Source: Bin80 sp964291275
GTDB lineage: Bacteria; Bacteroidota; Rhodothermia; Rhodothermales; Bin80
Length of the DNA stretch: 64,000 nt
Reading direction: 5' to 3'
Assembly: GCA_964291275.2 (NCBI GenBank)
Contig: OZ219800.1
Coordinates: 310,001-374,000 of the forward strand
Program-made: the position numbers and the translations under genes
Part shown: piece by piece, positions 1 through 9,900 of the stretch
How the letters are laid out: the number at the start of each line of letters is the position of its first letter
Numbering within the stretch: position 1 is the stretch's first letter
Notes under the pieces: generated by a model
What the model saw: only the letters and a program-made list of their open reading frames with translations
Database searches by the model: none
What the model was told of the DNA's origin: nothing

Positions 1-459
1 GTGGAGGTACGCGTGTACGCACAACGGATTGCAGTCTGGCATGCACAAGCGTGTCAGGATCAGATGCCGCGTCTCCACGGAGATGGGAAACATCGGATCC
101 ACTACCGTCATGTGATCGGGAATCTGGTGCGCAAACCGGGGGCCTTTGCCCATTATCGCTATCGCGCCGATCTTTTTCCCACCCATACGTTCCGAAGGGC
201 CTATGATGCGCTCAAACGCACGCATACGAGCGTGATTGCGGCCGATAAGGTGTATTTGAAGATTTTGTATCTGGCGGCAAAGGTATGTGAATCAGGGGTT
301 GAGGCGGCATTGGAGCGACTGCTTGCGAACCATGCACCGATGAGCGGGGAGGCCGTCCAGGGCTTGCTGGATGCCTCGGGGGTGCCTGCGTCCAGCGTGG
401 ATCTGTGGGTCTACGACGCCCTTTTGATGCCACAACCAGCTACGGGGGACTTGCGATGA
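1..459 (+). CDS. istA: IS21-family transposase IstA, C-terminal part (cut by window edge)
   Basis: Only the last 152 or so residues are in the window. They match the C-terminal region of IS21 IstA, with the pattern HYRHVIGNLVRKPGAFAHYR followed by a helical tail with FRRAYDAL. The catalytic DDE core lies upstream of base 1. The stop codon overlaps the ATG of the next gene as ATGA, the standard istA-istB arrangement, which supports the assignment. The first codon shown is not the real start. Confidence 0.85.
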   Translation: MEVRVYAQRIAVWHAQACQDQMPRLHGDGKHRIHYRHVIGNLVRKPGAFAHYRYRADLFPTHTFRRAYDALKRTHTSVIAADKVYLKILYLAAKVCESGVEAALERLLANHAPMSGEAVQGLLDASGVPASSVDLWVYDALLMPQPATGDLR

Positions 460-1253
460 GGACGATGACGACGAAAGCGTTGACCCGTGAATTGCAGCGC
501 GGCCTCAAAGCACTGCGTATGCCCGGGATTCGGACTGCATTCCAGGATGCGGCAGATTTGGCCCGGCGGGAGTCCCTGAGCTTTGAGCATTTTTTGCTCA
601 CCCTGGTGGAACAGGAGCAGCAATCACGCACACGCAATCGCATCCAGCGTGCGCTGCGGGCCTCAGGCCTGCCCTTGGCTAAAACCCTGGACACCTTTGA
701 TCGGACGCGACTGCCCTTGAAGATTGACCACCAGTTGCGCACATTGCTGGAAGGGGGCTTTCTGGACCGCAAGGAAAATGTGTTGGCCGTTGGACCAACC
801 GGGAGTGGAAAGACGCATCTTCTGTGTGCACTGGGGCGGGAGCTGATCTTTCAAGGGCGCCGCGTGATCTTTTACAGTTCCAGTGCACTGGTTGAAGAAT
901 TGATCCGTGCAAAGCAAGATCAAGGTTTCCCCAAATTCATCAGACAACTCCTGCGGTATGAGGCACTGATTGTGGACGGTCTCGGCTATGTGCAACACAG
1001 TCGCGAGGAGATTGAAGCCCTCTTCCATTTGCTGGCAGAACGCTACGAACGCGGAAGTGTCTTGATCTCAAGCCACTTGCCATTTTCCCAATGGGGAAAG
1101 ATCTTTCACGATCCGATGACCGCAACCGCAGCGGTAGACCGACTGGTGCATCACTGCGTCGTTCTGGAACTGAATCTCCCCAGTTACCGGCTTGAAATCG
1201 CCCAGCGCCGTAAGACGGTTGGGCAGCAAACCCCAGAAATCACGCCTTCCTGA
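456..1253 (+). CDS. istB: IS21-family helper ATPase IstB
   Basis: This DnaC-like AAA+ ATPase assists IstA in target selection and strand transfer. The start at 456 (MRTMTTKALT) is chosen because its ATGA overlap with istA is typical of the family; it gives 265 residues, a normal IstB length. A P-loop (GPTGSGKT) is at about residue 110. The Walker B segment reads LIVDGLG, where family members usually have LIDDLG, so the second acidic residue is lost. The tail SYRLEIAQRRK is typical of IstB. Whether the element is still active cannot be judged because its left end is outside the window. Confidence 0.9.
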   Translation: MRTMTTKALTRELQRGLKALRMPGIRTAFQDAADLARRESLSFEHFLLTLVEQEQQSRTRNRIQRALRASGLPLAKTLDTFDRTRLPLKIDHQLRTLLEGGFLDRKENVLAVGPTGSGKTHLLCALGRELIFQGRRVIFYSSSALVEELIRAKQDQGFPKFIRQLLRYEALIVDGLGYVQHSREEIEALFHLLAERYERGSVLISSHLPFSQWGKIFHDPMTATAAVDRLVHHCVVLELNLPSYRLEIAQRRKTVGQQTPEITPS

Positions 1254-1327
1254 AACGATATTCCCGAAAATAAATGCAATTGCAGTCAATCCCTGGAATC
1301 TATGTCGCGCAAATCAGCCTGCTGTTT

Positions 1328-1360
1328 GTCTATGTCCGGCAGGCTGCCAGACAGATAGAC
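1328..1360. repeat. imperfect inverted repeat downstream of istB
   Basis: GTCTAT plus GTCCGGCAG on the left pairs with CTGCC(A)GAC plus ATAGAC on the right, with one mismatch and a 2-nt bulge. It could fold as a hairpin. It lies 75 nt after the istB stop, but no run of T follows, so a terminator is not clear. It may belong to the right end of the IS21. The rest of 1254-1500 holds nothing I recognise. Confidence 0.4.
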
Positions 1361-1500
1361 ATGGGCAAAAATCGTGGAGGTTCAGTACCTGCATTTCGGC
1401 TTCGCAGCTCGCTGCTCAGCCTCAATGCAGGCGAACTTTCCATAGTGAAACTTTTAACTCCTGCGACTGTATTTTTTAACTGTCGTTGGCTCCATTTTCT

Positions 1501-2907
1501 GGCCCTTCACCCAATATTATGACGAGATCTGTAAATTCAGGAAAATTCGGTATAAGGTGGTCATGACAGTAGTGTTTATGTGCTCTATTTTTGGTTGGTA
1601 TTCTGGGGAAAATTTCACTTGAAACAGATGCGAATACAATGAAAAAGGATGAGGCGAGTATCCATAGGAGTATAGGGCTTGAATCGCCTTGGGAGATTTC
1701 AGAGGATCGTTATGATGATAAGGATCGGGTACGGCGGGTAACGGTGATCTGCACGGATACATCATTGCTGTCATGTCCGAAGTGTAAGGCGGCTTGTTCC
1801 TTTTATGATTTGCGCGAGGCACGTTCCTGGCGGCACTTAGATACCTGTACCTATCGTACGGAGTTGATTGCCCGGGTTCCGCGTGTAAAGTGTCGAGCGT
1901 GTGGAGTTCGGACGGTGCAGGTTCCCTGGGCATCGTCGAGTTCCCGGCACACCTTTGACTTTGAAGAGAGGGTAATTGGATGGCTTAGGGATGCGAGTGT
2001 ATCCGCAGTATCGCGGCAGCTCGGCGTGGGATGGAAAGTGATTTCGAGGATCATGGAGCACGCGGTAGAGCGAGGACTTCGGCGCAGACAAACGGAGATT
2101 ATTCCGCACATTTGCGTGGATGAGACCTCCTTCCGTAAGCGACATAAATACGTTACGGTCGTTTCCGATGCAAAGGCAGGCAGGGTCCTGTATGTGGGGA
2201 TCGGACGCACGAAAGCGGTGCTAAAGCGCTGGTATTTAAGTCTCACACCAGAACAATTGGCGGGGATTGAGAGCGTGAGCATGGACATGTGGCCCGCCTA
2301 CATCTCTGCCACCTTGGCGTGTGTAGCTGATGCAGCGAAGAAGATTGCGTTTGACCGGTTTCATGTGGCGAAGTATCTGGGGGAGGCCGTGGACAAAGTG
2401 CGTCGGCAAGAGCACAAGGCTTTACGCGCCGAAGGAGATACGACCCTCACCGGAAGTAAGTACGACTGGCTAACGAACCGGGAAAATATGTCCAAGAAGC
2501 AGAAAGCGCGGTTTCAATCGTTGAAGAACAGTTCGTTGAAAACCGCCCGGGCGTGGGCCATCAAGGAGATGGCACGAAATTTATGGCATTATGTACATCC
2601 CACCTGGGCCCGCAAGGGCTGGAAAAGATGGCTTTCCTGGGCCATGCGCTGCCGCTTGGAGCCGGTCAAGGAAGCCGCCAAAACCATTAAAAACCACCTG
2701 TGGGGAATCATCAATGCAATTATTCTCAAGGTCAGCAATGGCCCGGCCGAAAGCATCAACAGCCGAATAAAAACAGTCAAAGTACGCGCCCGCGGATTCC
2801 GAAATAATGAACGATTTGCAATCGCCATTTACTTCCATCTCGGAGGCTTGGACCTCTCCCCCAGAATGCAATGAAAATTGTGTTTTCACAAGATTGGCAC
2901 AAGAGCC
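1501..2907 (+). mobile_element. ISL3-family insertion sequence, subtype A (complete)
   Basis: The transposase gene is bracketed by imperfect terminal inverted repeats: GGCCCTTCACCCAATATT at the left and the complement of a right end reading GGCTCTTGTGCCAATCTT, 16 of 22 positions matching. The flanking 8-mers (cattttct and attggaca) differ, so no target duplication is visible. The insertion may be old or rearranged. The right end lies only about 10 bp from a promoter-like sequence of the giant surface-protein gene. Confidence 0.75.
1639..2874 (+). CDS. ISL3-family transposase (subtype A)
   Basis: A DDE transposase of 411 residues. The start at 1639 (MKKDEASIHRS) aligns with the start MGVKIKGINK of the two subtype-B copies in this window; an upstream in-frame start at 1591 is possible. 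A zinc-finger-like N-terminus has the pairs CPKC and CRAC at about residues 41-90. Catalytic acidic residues fall in HICVDETSF and SVSMDMWPAY. The C-terminus carries the ISL3 hallmark NGPAESINSRIK. It is related to, but clearly different from, subtype B. A truncated relative of this subtype lies at 33471-33819. Confidence 0.93.
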   Translation: MKKDEASIHRSIGLESPWEISEDRYDDKDRVRRVTVICTDTSLLSCPKCKAACSFYDLREARSWRHLDTCTYRTELIARVPRVKCRACGVRTVQVPWASSSSRHTFDFEERVIGWLRDASVSAVSRQLGVGWKVISRIMEHAVERGLRRRQTEIIPHICVDETSFRKRHKYVTVVSDAKAGRVLYVGIGRTKAVLKRWYLSLTPEQLAGIESVSMDMWPAYISATLACVADAAKKIAFDRFHVAKYLGEAVDKVRRQEHKALRAEGDTTLTGSKYDWLTNRENMSKKQKARFQSLKNSSLKTARAWAIKEMARNLWHYVHPTWARKGWKRWLSWAMRCRLEPVKEAAKTIKNHLWGIINAIILKVSNGPAESINSRIKTVKVRARGFRNNERFAIAIYFHLGGLDLSPRMQ

Positions 2908-2917
2908 ATTGGACAAA

Positions 2918-2946
2918 TTGCAAATCATTGGACCAACTGATATAGT
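2918..2946 (+). promoter_or_regulatory. possible promoter of the giant surface-protein cluster
   Basis: TTGCAA (2918-2923) and TATAGT (2941-2946) are separated by exactly 17 nt. Transcription would start near 2953, so ATG 2953 would be almost leaderless, and ATG 2977 would have a leader of about 24 nt. The motif is found by eye and could be chance. Confidence 0.35.
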
Positions 2947-2952
2947 GCAAAG

Positions 2953-5106
2953 ATGTATCGATACAAGCGTGTACACATGAGAGGAATGGCACTGGCTGCG
3001 GTATTGGCGACATTCTGTTTGCCATCTGTAACAGCCCTCTATGCGCAAAATTTGGTAGTAGATCCGAGTGGGACTCTAACCGTGACAGAAGGAGGGGAAG
3101 TGACGTTTAGGGTGTCTTTTGATCAGAGTCCGCTTGCGGGGAGACAGTGGAAGGTGATGATTACGGCGTCGGATAATGATCCACTTGGATTTTTCCCCGA
3201 CATAACATTTGGGGTATCTCCTCAGAGTCTATCTTTTGATGCGACCGGGGAGGGGAGTCAGCCTTGGAATACACAACAGGAGGTGACGTTGACGGCGTCT
3301 GACAACGAAGACATTGGAGATAACCCTGGTGCGACCGTTACGCTTGAATTTTGCCTCAGCGGTACTTGCAACTCTACCACCAGCACAGAAACCATAGATA
3401 TTGTTGTCGAGGATGATGATGTTCCCGAGTTGGAGATAGATGAGAACCTTCTGGAATTGACCGAGGGGGCGGGGGCGACGGAGAGATTTAGGGTCAAATT
3501 GACCAAGGAGCCAGCTTCAGATGTGACGGTGACCCTCACGCAGGAGTCAGATGACATCCTCTCGACCACCGCGAGGGTAGATATAGACGTGTCAACGATA
3601 ACGTTTACGAAGCGAAATGGTCCTGACAAGTGGAGTAAGTGGTCGCCGGTGGATGTGACGGCACCAGATAACGACAACGTTGAAGGGAACGGTTTCATCA
3701 AAATTATCTTATCCGCATCAGGTGGTGGGGCCGATGGAGCGACCGAGGAGGTGTTTATTGACTACACAGATGATGATGTTCCCGAGTTGGAGATAGATAG
3801 GAGCGATCTGGAATTGACCGAGGGGGCGGGGGCGACGGAGAGATTTAGGGTCAAATTGACCAAGGAGCCAGCTTCAGATGTGACGGTGACCCTCACGCAG
3901 GAGTCAGATGACCACTTCCCGACTACCGCGAGGGTAGATACAGACGTGTCGACGATAACGTTTACGAAGCGAAATGGTCCTGACAAGTGGAGTAAGTGGT
4001 CGCCGGTGAATGTGACAGCACCAGATAACGACGACATTGAAGGGAGCGGTTTGATCAACATTGTCTTATCCGCGTCAGGTGGTGGGGCCGATGGAGTGAC
4101 CGAGGAGGTGACTATTGAATACACGGATGATGACGAGCCAATTTTGGTGTTGAATCCAGACGAAATAGATCCTTTTCCTGAGGGTAGTTCAGTGACATTT
4201 ACGGGTGCTTTGGATAAGGAGCCTACCGGTGAGGTAACGGTGGCGTTATCGCTGGATGATGGATATGAAGGAGATGTTGTTGATGGTGATCTTAGCATCT
4301 CCCCGTTGACGCTGACATTCAATACTGGAGACTATAGTGCGTCCCAGACAGTTACGGTGGAACATACGGATAACAGCATAATAGAGACGAGTGGGGAGAT
4401 CGATGTTGTTTTGACTCCTAGTGGGGGAGGGGTAACAGAAACAGCCTATGTGACCCTCGGTTTTGAGGACAATGACGGGCCAATTTTGGTATTGGACCCA
4501 GAGAGAATAGATCCTTTTCCTGAGGGTAGTTCAGCGACATTTGATGTTGAGCTGGATAAGGCGCCTAACTCTGATGTAGCGGTGCTACTTTCGCTGGAGG
4601 ATGGCCATAATATAGTTCAGGCTGGTGATATTAGCATTTCCCCGGTGTCGCTGACATTCACTGCTACAACCTGGGATGATCCCCAGACTGTTACGGTGAA
4701 ACATATGGATAACAGCATAATAGAGACGACTGGGGAGATCTTTGTGAAAGTGCAACCTTTTGGGGGAGGGGTAACAGACATCAAATTTGTGACCCTCAAT
4801 TTCGAGGACAACGACACGCCACTTTTGGTGTTGGATCCGGAGAGAATAAATCCTTTTCCTGAGGGTGGTTCAGCGACATTTGCGGTCGATTTGGACAAGG
4901 TGCCCAACGGTGAGGTAACGGTGACGTTATTGCTGGATGATGGACGTGACGGTGAAGGAGATGTTGTTGATAGTGATATTAGCATTTCCCCGGCGACGCT
5001 GACATTCAATACTGGAACCTGGAATTTGCCCCAGGTAGTTAGTGCTTGTCAGAGAATAGGTCATTTTTGCGATTCTTGCTATATTCATAACAATCTGGGG
5101 CCGTAA
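2953..5106 (+). CDS. giant Calx-beta-like surface protein, 5' part (gene cut by an ISNCY-type IS)
   Basis: This is the first part of one gene that resumes at 6951. An n-region, a hydrophobic stretch (MALAAVLATFCLPSVTAL) and a YAQ cleavage site near residue 32 form a signal peptide; ATG 2977 is an alternative start. Calx-beta-like modules ending in acidic EDDD/TDDD/EDND motifs follow: two nearly identical 119-residue copies (3421-4134), then about 115-residue copies beginning PILVLDPERIDPFPEG. The native frame runs to codon 5038-5040; the last 22 codons are read from the IS. Removing 5041-6950 (IS plus one AGTT) joins GTT at 5038 to ACG at 6951 in frame, giving a protein of about 4,456 residues. 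As it stands, this part would give a 717-residue exported fragment without a membrane anchor. Confidence 0.88.
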   Translation: MYRYKRVHMRGMALAAVLATFCLPSVTALYAQNLVVDPSGTLTVTEGGEVTFRVSFDQSPLAGRQWKVMITASDNDPLGFFPDITFGVSPQSLSFDATGEGSQPWNTQQEVTLTASDNEDIGDNPGATVTLEFCLSGTCNSTTSTETIDIVVEDDDVPELEIDENLLELTEGAGATERFRVKLTKEPASDVTVTLTQESDDILSTTARVDIDVSTITFTKRNGPDKWSKWSPVDVTAPDNDNVEGNGFIKIILSASGGGADGATEEVFIDYTDDDVPELEIDRSDLELTEGAGATERFRVKLTKEPASDVTVTLTQESDDHFPTTARVDTDVSTITFTKRNGPDKWSKWSPVNVTAPDNDDIEGSGLINIVLSASGGGADGVTEEVTIEYTDDDEPILVLNPDEIDPFPEGSSVTFTGALDKEPTGEVTVALSLDDGYEGDVVDGDLSISPLTLTFNTGDYSASQTVTVEHTDNSIIETSGEIDVVLTPSGGGVTETAYVTLGFEDNDGPILVLDPERIDPFPEGSSATFDVELDKAPNSDVAVLLSLEDGHNIVQAGDISISPVSLTFTATTWDDPQTVTVKHMDNSIIETTGEIFVKVQPFGGGVTDIKFVTLNFEDNDTPLLVLDPERINPFPEGGSATFAVDLDKVPNGEVTVTLLLDDGRDGEGDVVDSDISISPATLTFNTGTWNLPQVVSACQRIGHFCDSCYIHNNLGP
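3421..4134 (+). repeat. two tandem 357-bp Calx-beta-like repeats
   Basis: Two consecutive 119-codon units, both starting VPELEID and containing ELTEGAGATERFRVK and TKRNGPDKWSKW, differ at few positions. They belong to the giant surface protein and indicate recent duplication or gene conversion. Confidence 0.85.
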
Positions 5107-6946
5107 TTGTGGCGTCGTTGGTGGAGTTTCGGGGGAATCAGGTGCCTTTCGGCTTGCTGAATGGTCACTGGAAGACATTTTTTGCTCTCCGATGCAGCTG
5201 GGACGCGACCATGCGTGCCAACCCGACGTATGTCTGCCTTTCCGCTTATGGCGGAGCCTGTCCAAATTCCTTCGGTAGGATTACAGCGGCGCTACGCCGC
5301 TCGTTTTCGGGCCTGATGCCAGCGCTTGAGCCGCTCCTCTTTCCGCTTCAACTGCAAGCCAAGACGATGTACGTTGGCCGCGACCACAGAGAGCGCTACC
5401 GTGCGACCAAACCCCTCCTTACCATGCGTACGCACCAAGTCCAGTCCGCGCTGGTTCAAATTGTTGATCGCGGATTCTACCGCCGGATGCTGACGACGAC
5501 CCTCCACAAAGTCCGGAGCGGATGCGCGCTCCCTGTCCGCATGACTTAAACGCCCCCGCTTCGGCATAATCACCAGTTTCAGAATTTGCTCCAATGCGCG
5601 CCGGTTGTGTTCCGATGAATACCCCGTATCCATGCTGCACGAAGTCAGGGACGGGTACAGCGTCGTGGCCTCCCGTAAAAAATCCACGATCATTGACGAA
5701 TCTACCCCCTCGTAGAGCACCCGGTAGTGAAGAATGTACTGATGCTGGTCCTCCAAGACGCAGACCGGGAGGCCCAACTCCGCCTGTACCCCCGCCTTAC
5801 CTTTGACGATCCAACGCGTATGCGGCTCGTGAACCGAGAAAATCTTCTCCGAATGCGGAATCTTTTCGCCCCTGAGCAACCGCCGATCCACCTGATCGAT
5901 CAGTGTCAAGCTGCATCCCAGGTAGTGCAGCCACCGATCACTGCAATCTGCCCCCAACCTCCGCTGCGAAGCCAACGCCTTCTTCACCAGCTTTCTGCAG
6001 TGGCACAGGTATTTGCGCACCCGATCACGACGATGCCAACCCCGTGACCTGCGTACCCCTTGAAACAAACGATCAAGCCGCTTTTCCCAATCCGACGCCT
6101 TGCGCCAGCCCGGCAGGCCGTGCGCACCGCTCATACGTGCAGACTCCCGAAGCAACAAACCCACCGCATCCCTTAGCAGACTCACATCCGTAGGCCAATG
6201 AACATGCGTCTTCGTCACCGCTGAATCTACCCTGCAACGTAACCCCTCCTGACGGGCCTTCTTCGTAAGCTCCCCGTGACCATGCTCCACCACAACCTTG
6301 TTGATCTTGCCCAGTAACTCCTCCGATAACAAACTCACATTGTCCAGAATCGTCTGTACATGGTATTCCGATCCCTCGCGCCAACTACCATGCCCAAGCA
6401 TCTGGCGCAGGAGCTTGTCGTTGTTCGCCATATGCGTCAGTCGATCATAATCGCAATTCAGGGCCTGCTTCAGCATCCCCAGAACAAAAATCCTCCACAG
6501 ATCCATCCCCCGGCGCCCCAATTTGTGACTGACCCCCGAAGCCACGCCCCCTTCCAAAAGCTCGAAAATCTTCGCTCGCGTCTTTGCATTCTTGTAAATC
6601 GAAAGCAAACCACGCAATACCACCGGAATGTCATCCCGGCTGCGGGGGGCAAGCTCGATCTCTTCAATCGGGACCTGCCCAAACGCGCGTTGGGCTTCCA
6701 TTACTACACGCATGGCAACAAAGGGGCGAATGTACACGCTTAAACGCCCAAATCAGACCTTCTACCCCAAAATTGCCGCCAGATTCGCAAATTCATTCAT
6801 CCTCCCGCTCGGACGACGCCTATGCGATCAGAGCCCCAAATACACGCTAAATCCTGACCAAATCCACCCAAAATGATCAAATCTGCCCCCAAATACCCGA
6901 ACTCATCGTATAATCCCACAACCAAAATCATTTTCTGGCAAGCACT
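5041..6946 (-). mobile_element. ISNCY-type insertion sequence, copy 1 (inside the giant gene)
   Basis: Terminal inverted repeats start AGTGCTTGTCAGAGAATA at the left and AGTGCTTGCCAGAAAATG (read inward) at the right. The sequence AGTT lies on both sides (5037-5040 and 6947-6950). The repeat can also be drawn as TAGTTA if the IS ends are taken as GTGC...GCAC. The element is 1,906 bp and carries one transposase gene on the minus strand. A second copy (33820-35731) is nearly identical; the 6-bp length difference matches two extra codons in its transposase. Confidence 0.88.
5292..6737 (-). CDS. ISNCY-type DDE transposase, copy 1
   Basis: 481 residues. The N-terminal pattern (RSRDDIPVVLRGL, then GRRGMDLWRIFVLGMLK and NCDYDRLTHMANNDKLLRQM) resembles transposases commonly filed under ISNCY. 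Probable catalytic acidic residues are in RCRVDSAVTKTHVHWPTD and SCSMDTGYSSEHN. The reading frame is intact, and the gene lies between recognisable IS ends, so the element may be functional. The stop codon falls within a 7-bp GC-rich hairpin (AGCGGCG/CGCCGCT). The exact IS family assignment rests on memory of similar proteins. Confidence 0.88.
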   Translation of the reverse strand: MYIRPFVAMRVVMEAQRAFGQVPIEEIELAPRSRDDIPVVLRGLLSIYKNAKTRAKIFELLEGGVASGVSHKLGRRGMDLWRIFVLGMLKQALNCDYDRLTHMANNDKLLRQMLGHGSWREGSEYHVQTILDNVSLLSEELLGKINKVVVEHGHGELTKKARQEGLRCRVDSAVTKTHVHWPTDVSLLRDAVGLLLRESARMSGAHGLPGWRKASDWEKRLDRLFQGVRRSRGWHRRDRVRKYLCHCRKLVKKALASQRRLGADCSDRWLHYLGCSLTLIDQVDRRLLRGEKIPHSEKIFSVHEPHTRWIVKGKAGVQAELGLPVCVLEDQHQYILHYRVLYEGVDSSMIVDFLREATTLYPSLTSCSMDTGYSSEHNRRALEQILKLVIMPKRGRLSHADRERASAPDFVEGRRQHPAVESAINNLNQRGLDLVRTHGKEGFGRTVALSVVAANVHRLGLQLKRKEERLKRWHQARKRAA

Positions 6947-9900
6947 AGTTACGGTGATGCATACGGATAACAGCATAATAGAGACGACTGGGAAGATCTA
7001 TGTTGAATTGACTCCTAGTGGGGGAGGGGTAACGGAAGCAGACTATGTGACCCTCTATTTTTGGGACAATGACGGGCCAATTTTGGTATTGGACCCAGAG
7101 AGAATAGATCCTTTTCCTGAGGGTAGTTCAGCGACATTTGATGTTGGTCTGGATAAGGCGCCTAACGATGATGTAACGGTGATATTATTTTTTGCTGATG
7201 CATGGGACGAAAGTGCAGGAGATGTTGTTGATAGTGATATTAGCATTTCCCCGGCGACGCTGACATTCAATACTGGAACCTGGAATGTGCCCCAGGAAGT
7301 TACGGTGGCCCATGCGGATAACAGCATAATAGAGACGAGTGGGGAGCTCGCGGTGGCTGTGGTTGCGGGAGGGGGAGGGGTTTTAGACAACCGCTCTATT
7401 GTCCTCAATTTTGAGGACAATGATAGGCAGCCGATCGAGTTGTATGTGTTTAAAAACCCGGTGGATGAGGGGGATGCATTCACGATTCAGGTGCTATTCG
7501 CAGACTTAGAGGTGCGGACTACGGATACAATGATCCCACTGGCGTTCGCCAATATCGATGCGGAAGACGGCGATTATCAAATCCTGAGCAGTCTCACGAT
7601 TCCTGCTAATGCGACAGTCAAGACGCAGGAACTTTCGGCGAATGAAGATTCAGATAAGGACGATGAGGTGTTCACGGTCGCACTTGATACGGATCACCCT
7701 GATTGGCCTCCTGAGCTGGATGCGGTGAATCCGTCGCCGGTGGAGATCACGATCGAGGACGATGATAAGCTGCCGACAACGGTCGCCTTGGCGGCGTCGC
7801 CGAACCCGGTGGAGGAGGGAGAGATTGTCACGATCACGGCGACGCTCTCCGAGGCAGCGTCTGGGGAGTTGACGATTCCGGTGACGATCACCGACGGCAC
7901 GGCGCAGTCCGGCGATTATGACCCACCAGGTTCGAGCAGTATCACGATTTCGAATGGTGCGTCAACCGGGACATTGGACATTCAAACTAACGAAGATGCG
8001 GATAAGGCCGATGAGACCTTCAAGGTGGATCTCGGTACGCTGCCGTCTGGCTGGGCTCCGGGGAGTCCGTCGTCGGTGGAGATCACGATCGAGGACGATG
8101 ATAAGCTGCCGACAACGGTCGACTTGGCGGCGTCGCCGAACCCGGTGGAGGAGGGAGAGATTGTCACGATCACGGCGACGCTCTCCGAGGCAGCGTCTGC
8201 GGAAGTGACGATTCCGGTGACGATCACCGACGGCACGGCGGAGCCCGGCGATTATGCCCCATCAGGTTCGAGCAGTATCACGATTTCGAATGGTGCGTTA
8301 AGCGGGACACTGGCCATTCAGACTAACGAAGATGATGCGGAGAGGGACGATGATACCTTCACGGTTTCGCTCGGTACGCTGCCGTCTGGCTTGGCTCCGG
8401 GGAGTCCGTCGTCGGTGGAGATCACGATCGAGGACGATGATAAGCTGCCGACAACGGTCGACTTGGCGGCGTCGCCGAACCCGGTGGAGGAGGGAGAGAT
8501 TGTCACGATCACGGCGACGCTCTCCGAGGCAGCGTCTGGGGAGGTGACGGTTCCGGTGACGATCACCGACGGCACGGCGGAGCCCGGCGATTATGCCCCA
8601 TCAGGTTCGAGCAGTATCACGATTTCGAATGGTGCGTTAAGCGGGACACTGGCCATTCAGACTAACGAAGATGATGCGGAGAGGGACGATGATACCTTCA
8701 CGGTTTCGCTCGGTACGCTGCCGTCTGGCTTGGCTCCGGGGAGTCCGTCGTCGGTGGAGATCACGATCGAGGACGATGATAAGCTGCCGACAACGGTCGA
8801 CTTGGCGGCGTCGCCGAACCCGGTGGAGGAGGGAGAGATTGTCACGATCACGGCGACGCTCTCCGAGGCAGCGTCTGGGGAGGTGACGGTTCCGGTGACG
8901 ATCACCGACGGCACGGCGGAGCCCGGCGATTATGCCCCATCAGGTTCGAGCAGTATCACGATTTCGAATGGTGCGTTAAGCGGGACACTGGCCATTCAGA
9001 CTAACGAAGATGATGCGGAGAGGGACGATGATACCTTCACGGTTTCGCTCGGTACGCTGCCGTCTGGCTTGGCTCCGAGGAGTCCGTCGTCGGTGGAGAT
9101 CACGATCGAGGACGATGATAAGCTGCCGACCGTGGACATCACGGGCGTTCCGAGCCCGATCAACAGCACGGATGCCTTCACGGCGACCTTTACCTTCTCC
9201 GAGCCTGTAACGGGTTTTGAGACGGGGGATGTGGTTGTCACGGGCGGGAACAAGGGCGCCTTCAGTGCGGTGAACGCGAGCGAGTATACGCTGGTGATCA
9301 CGCCGGCCGGTGGTGCAGATGTGGTTGTCACGGTGGCCGCGGGTGCGGCGACGGACGGGCTCAATACGGGTCCGTCTTCGGCGGTCACGGCCACGGCGGT
9401 TTGGGATGCAGCGGCGCCGAGCTTGGACATCACGGGCGTTCCGAGCCTGATCAACAGTACGAGTGCCTTTACGGCGACCTTTACGTTTTCGAAGAGTGTA
9501 ACGGATTTTGAGACGGGGGATGTGGTTGTCACGGGCGGGAGCAAGGGCACCTTCAGTGCGGTGAACGCGAGTGAGTATACGCTGGTGATCACGCCGGACG
9601 GTGGTGCAGATGTGGTTGTCACGGTGACCGCGGATGCGGCGACGGACGGGCTCAATACGGGCCCGTCTTCGGAGGAATCTGTCACGGCGGTTTGGGATGC
9701 AACGGCGCTGACCGTGGACATCACGGGCGTTCCGAGCCCGATCAACAGCACGGATGCCTTCACGGCGACCTTTACCTTCTCCGAGCCTGTAACGGGTTTT
9801 GAGACGGGGGATGTGGTTGTCACGGGCGGGAACAAGGGCGCCTTCACGGCGGTGAATGCGACCGAGTATACGCTGGAGGTAACGCCGTCTGGTGGTGCAG

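Noticed and set aside
1493..2915. Target duplication around ISL3 subtype A
   Set aside because: The adjacent 8-mers (cattttct and attggaca) do not match; only the inverted repeats support the ends.
5109..5549. Plus-strand open frame (and its twin at 33888-34328) inside the ISNCY elements
   Set aside because: It lies opposite the intact transposase gene and changes in step with it between copies; a shadow frame.
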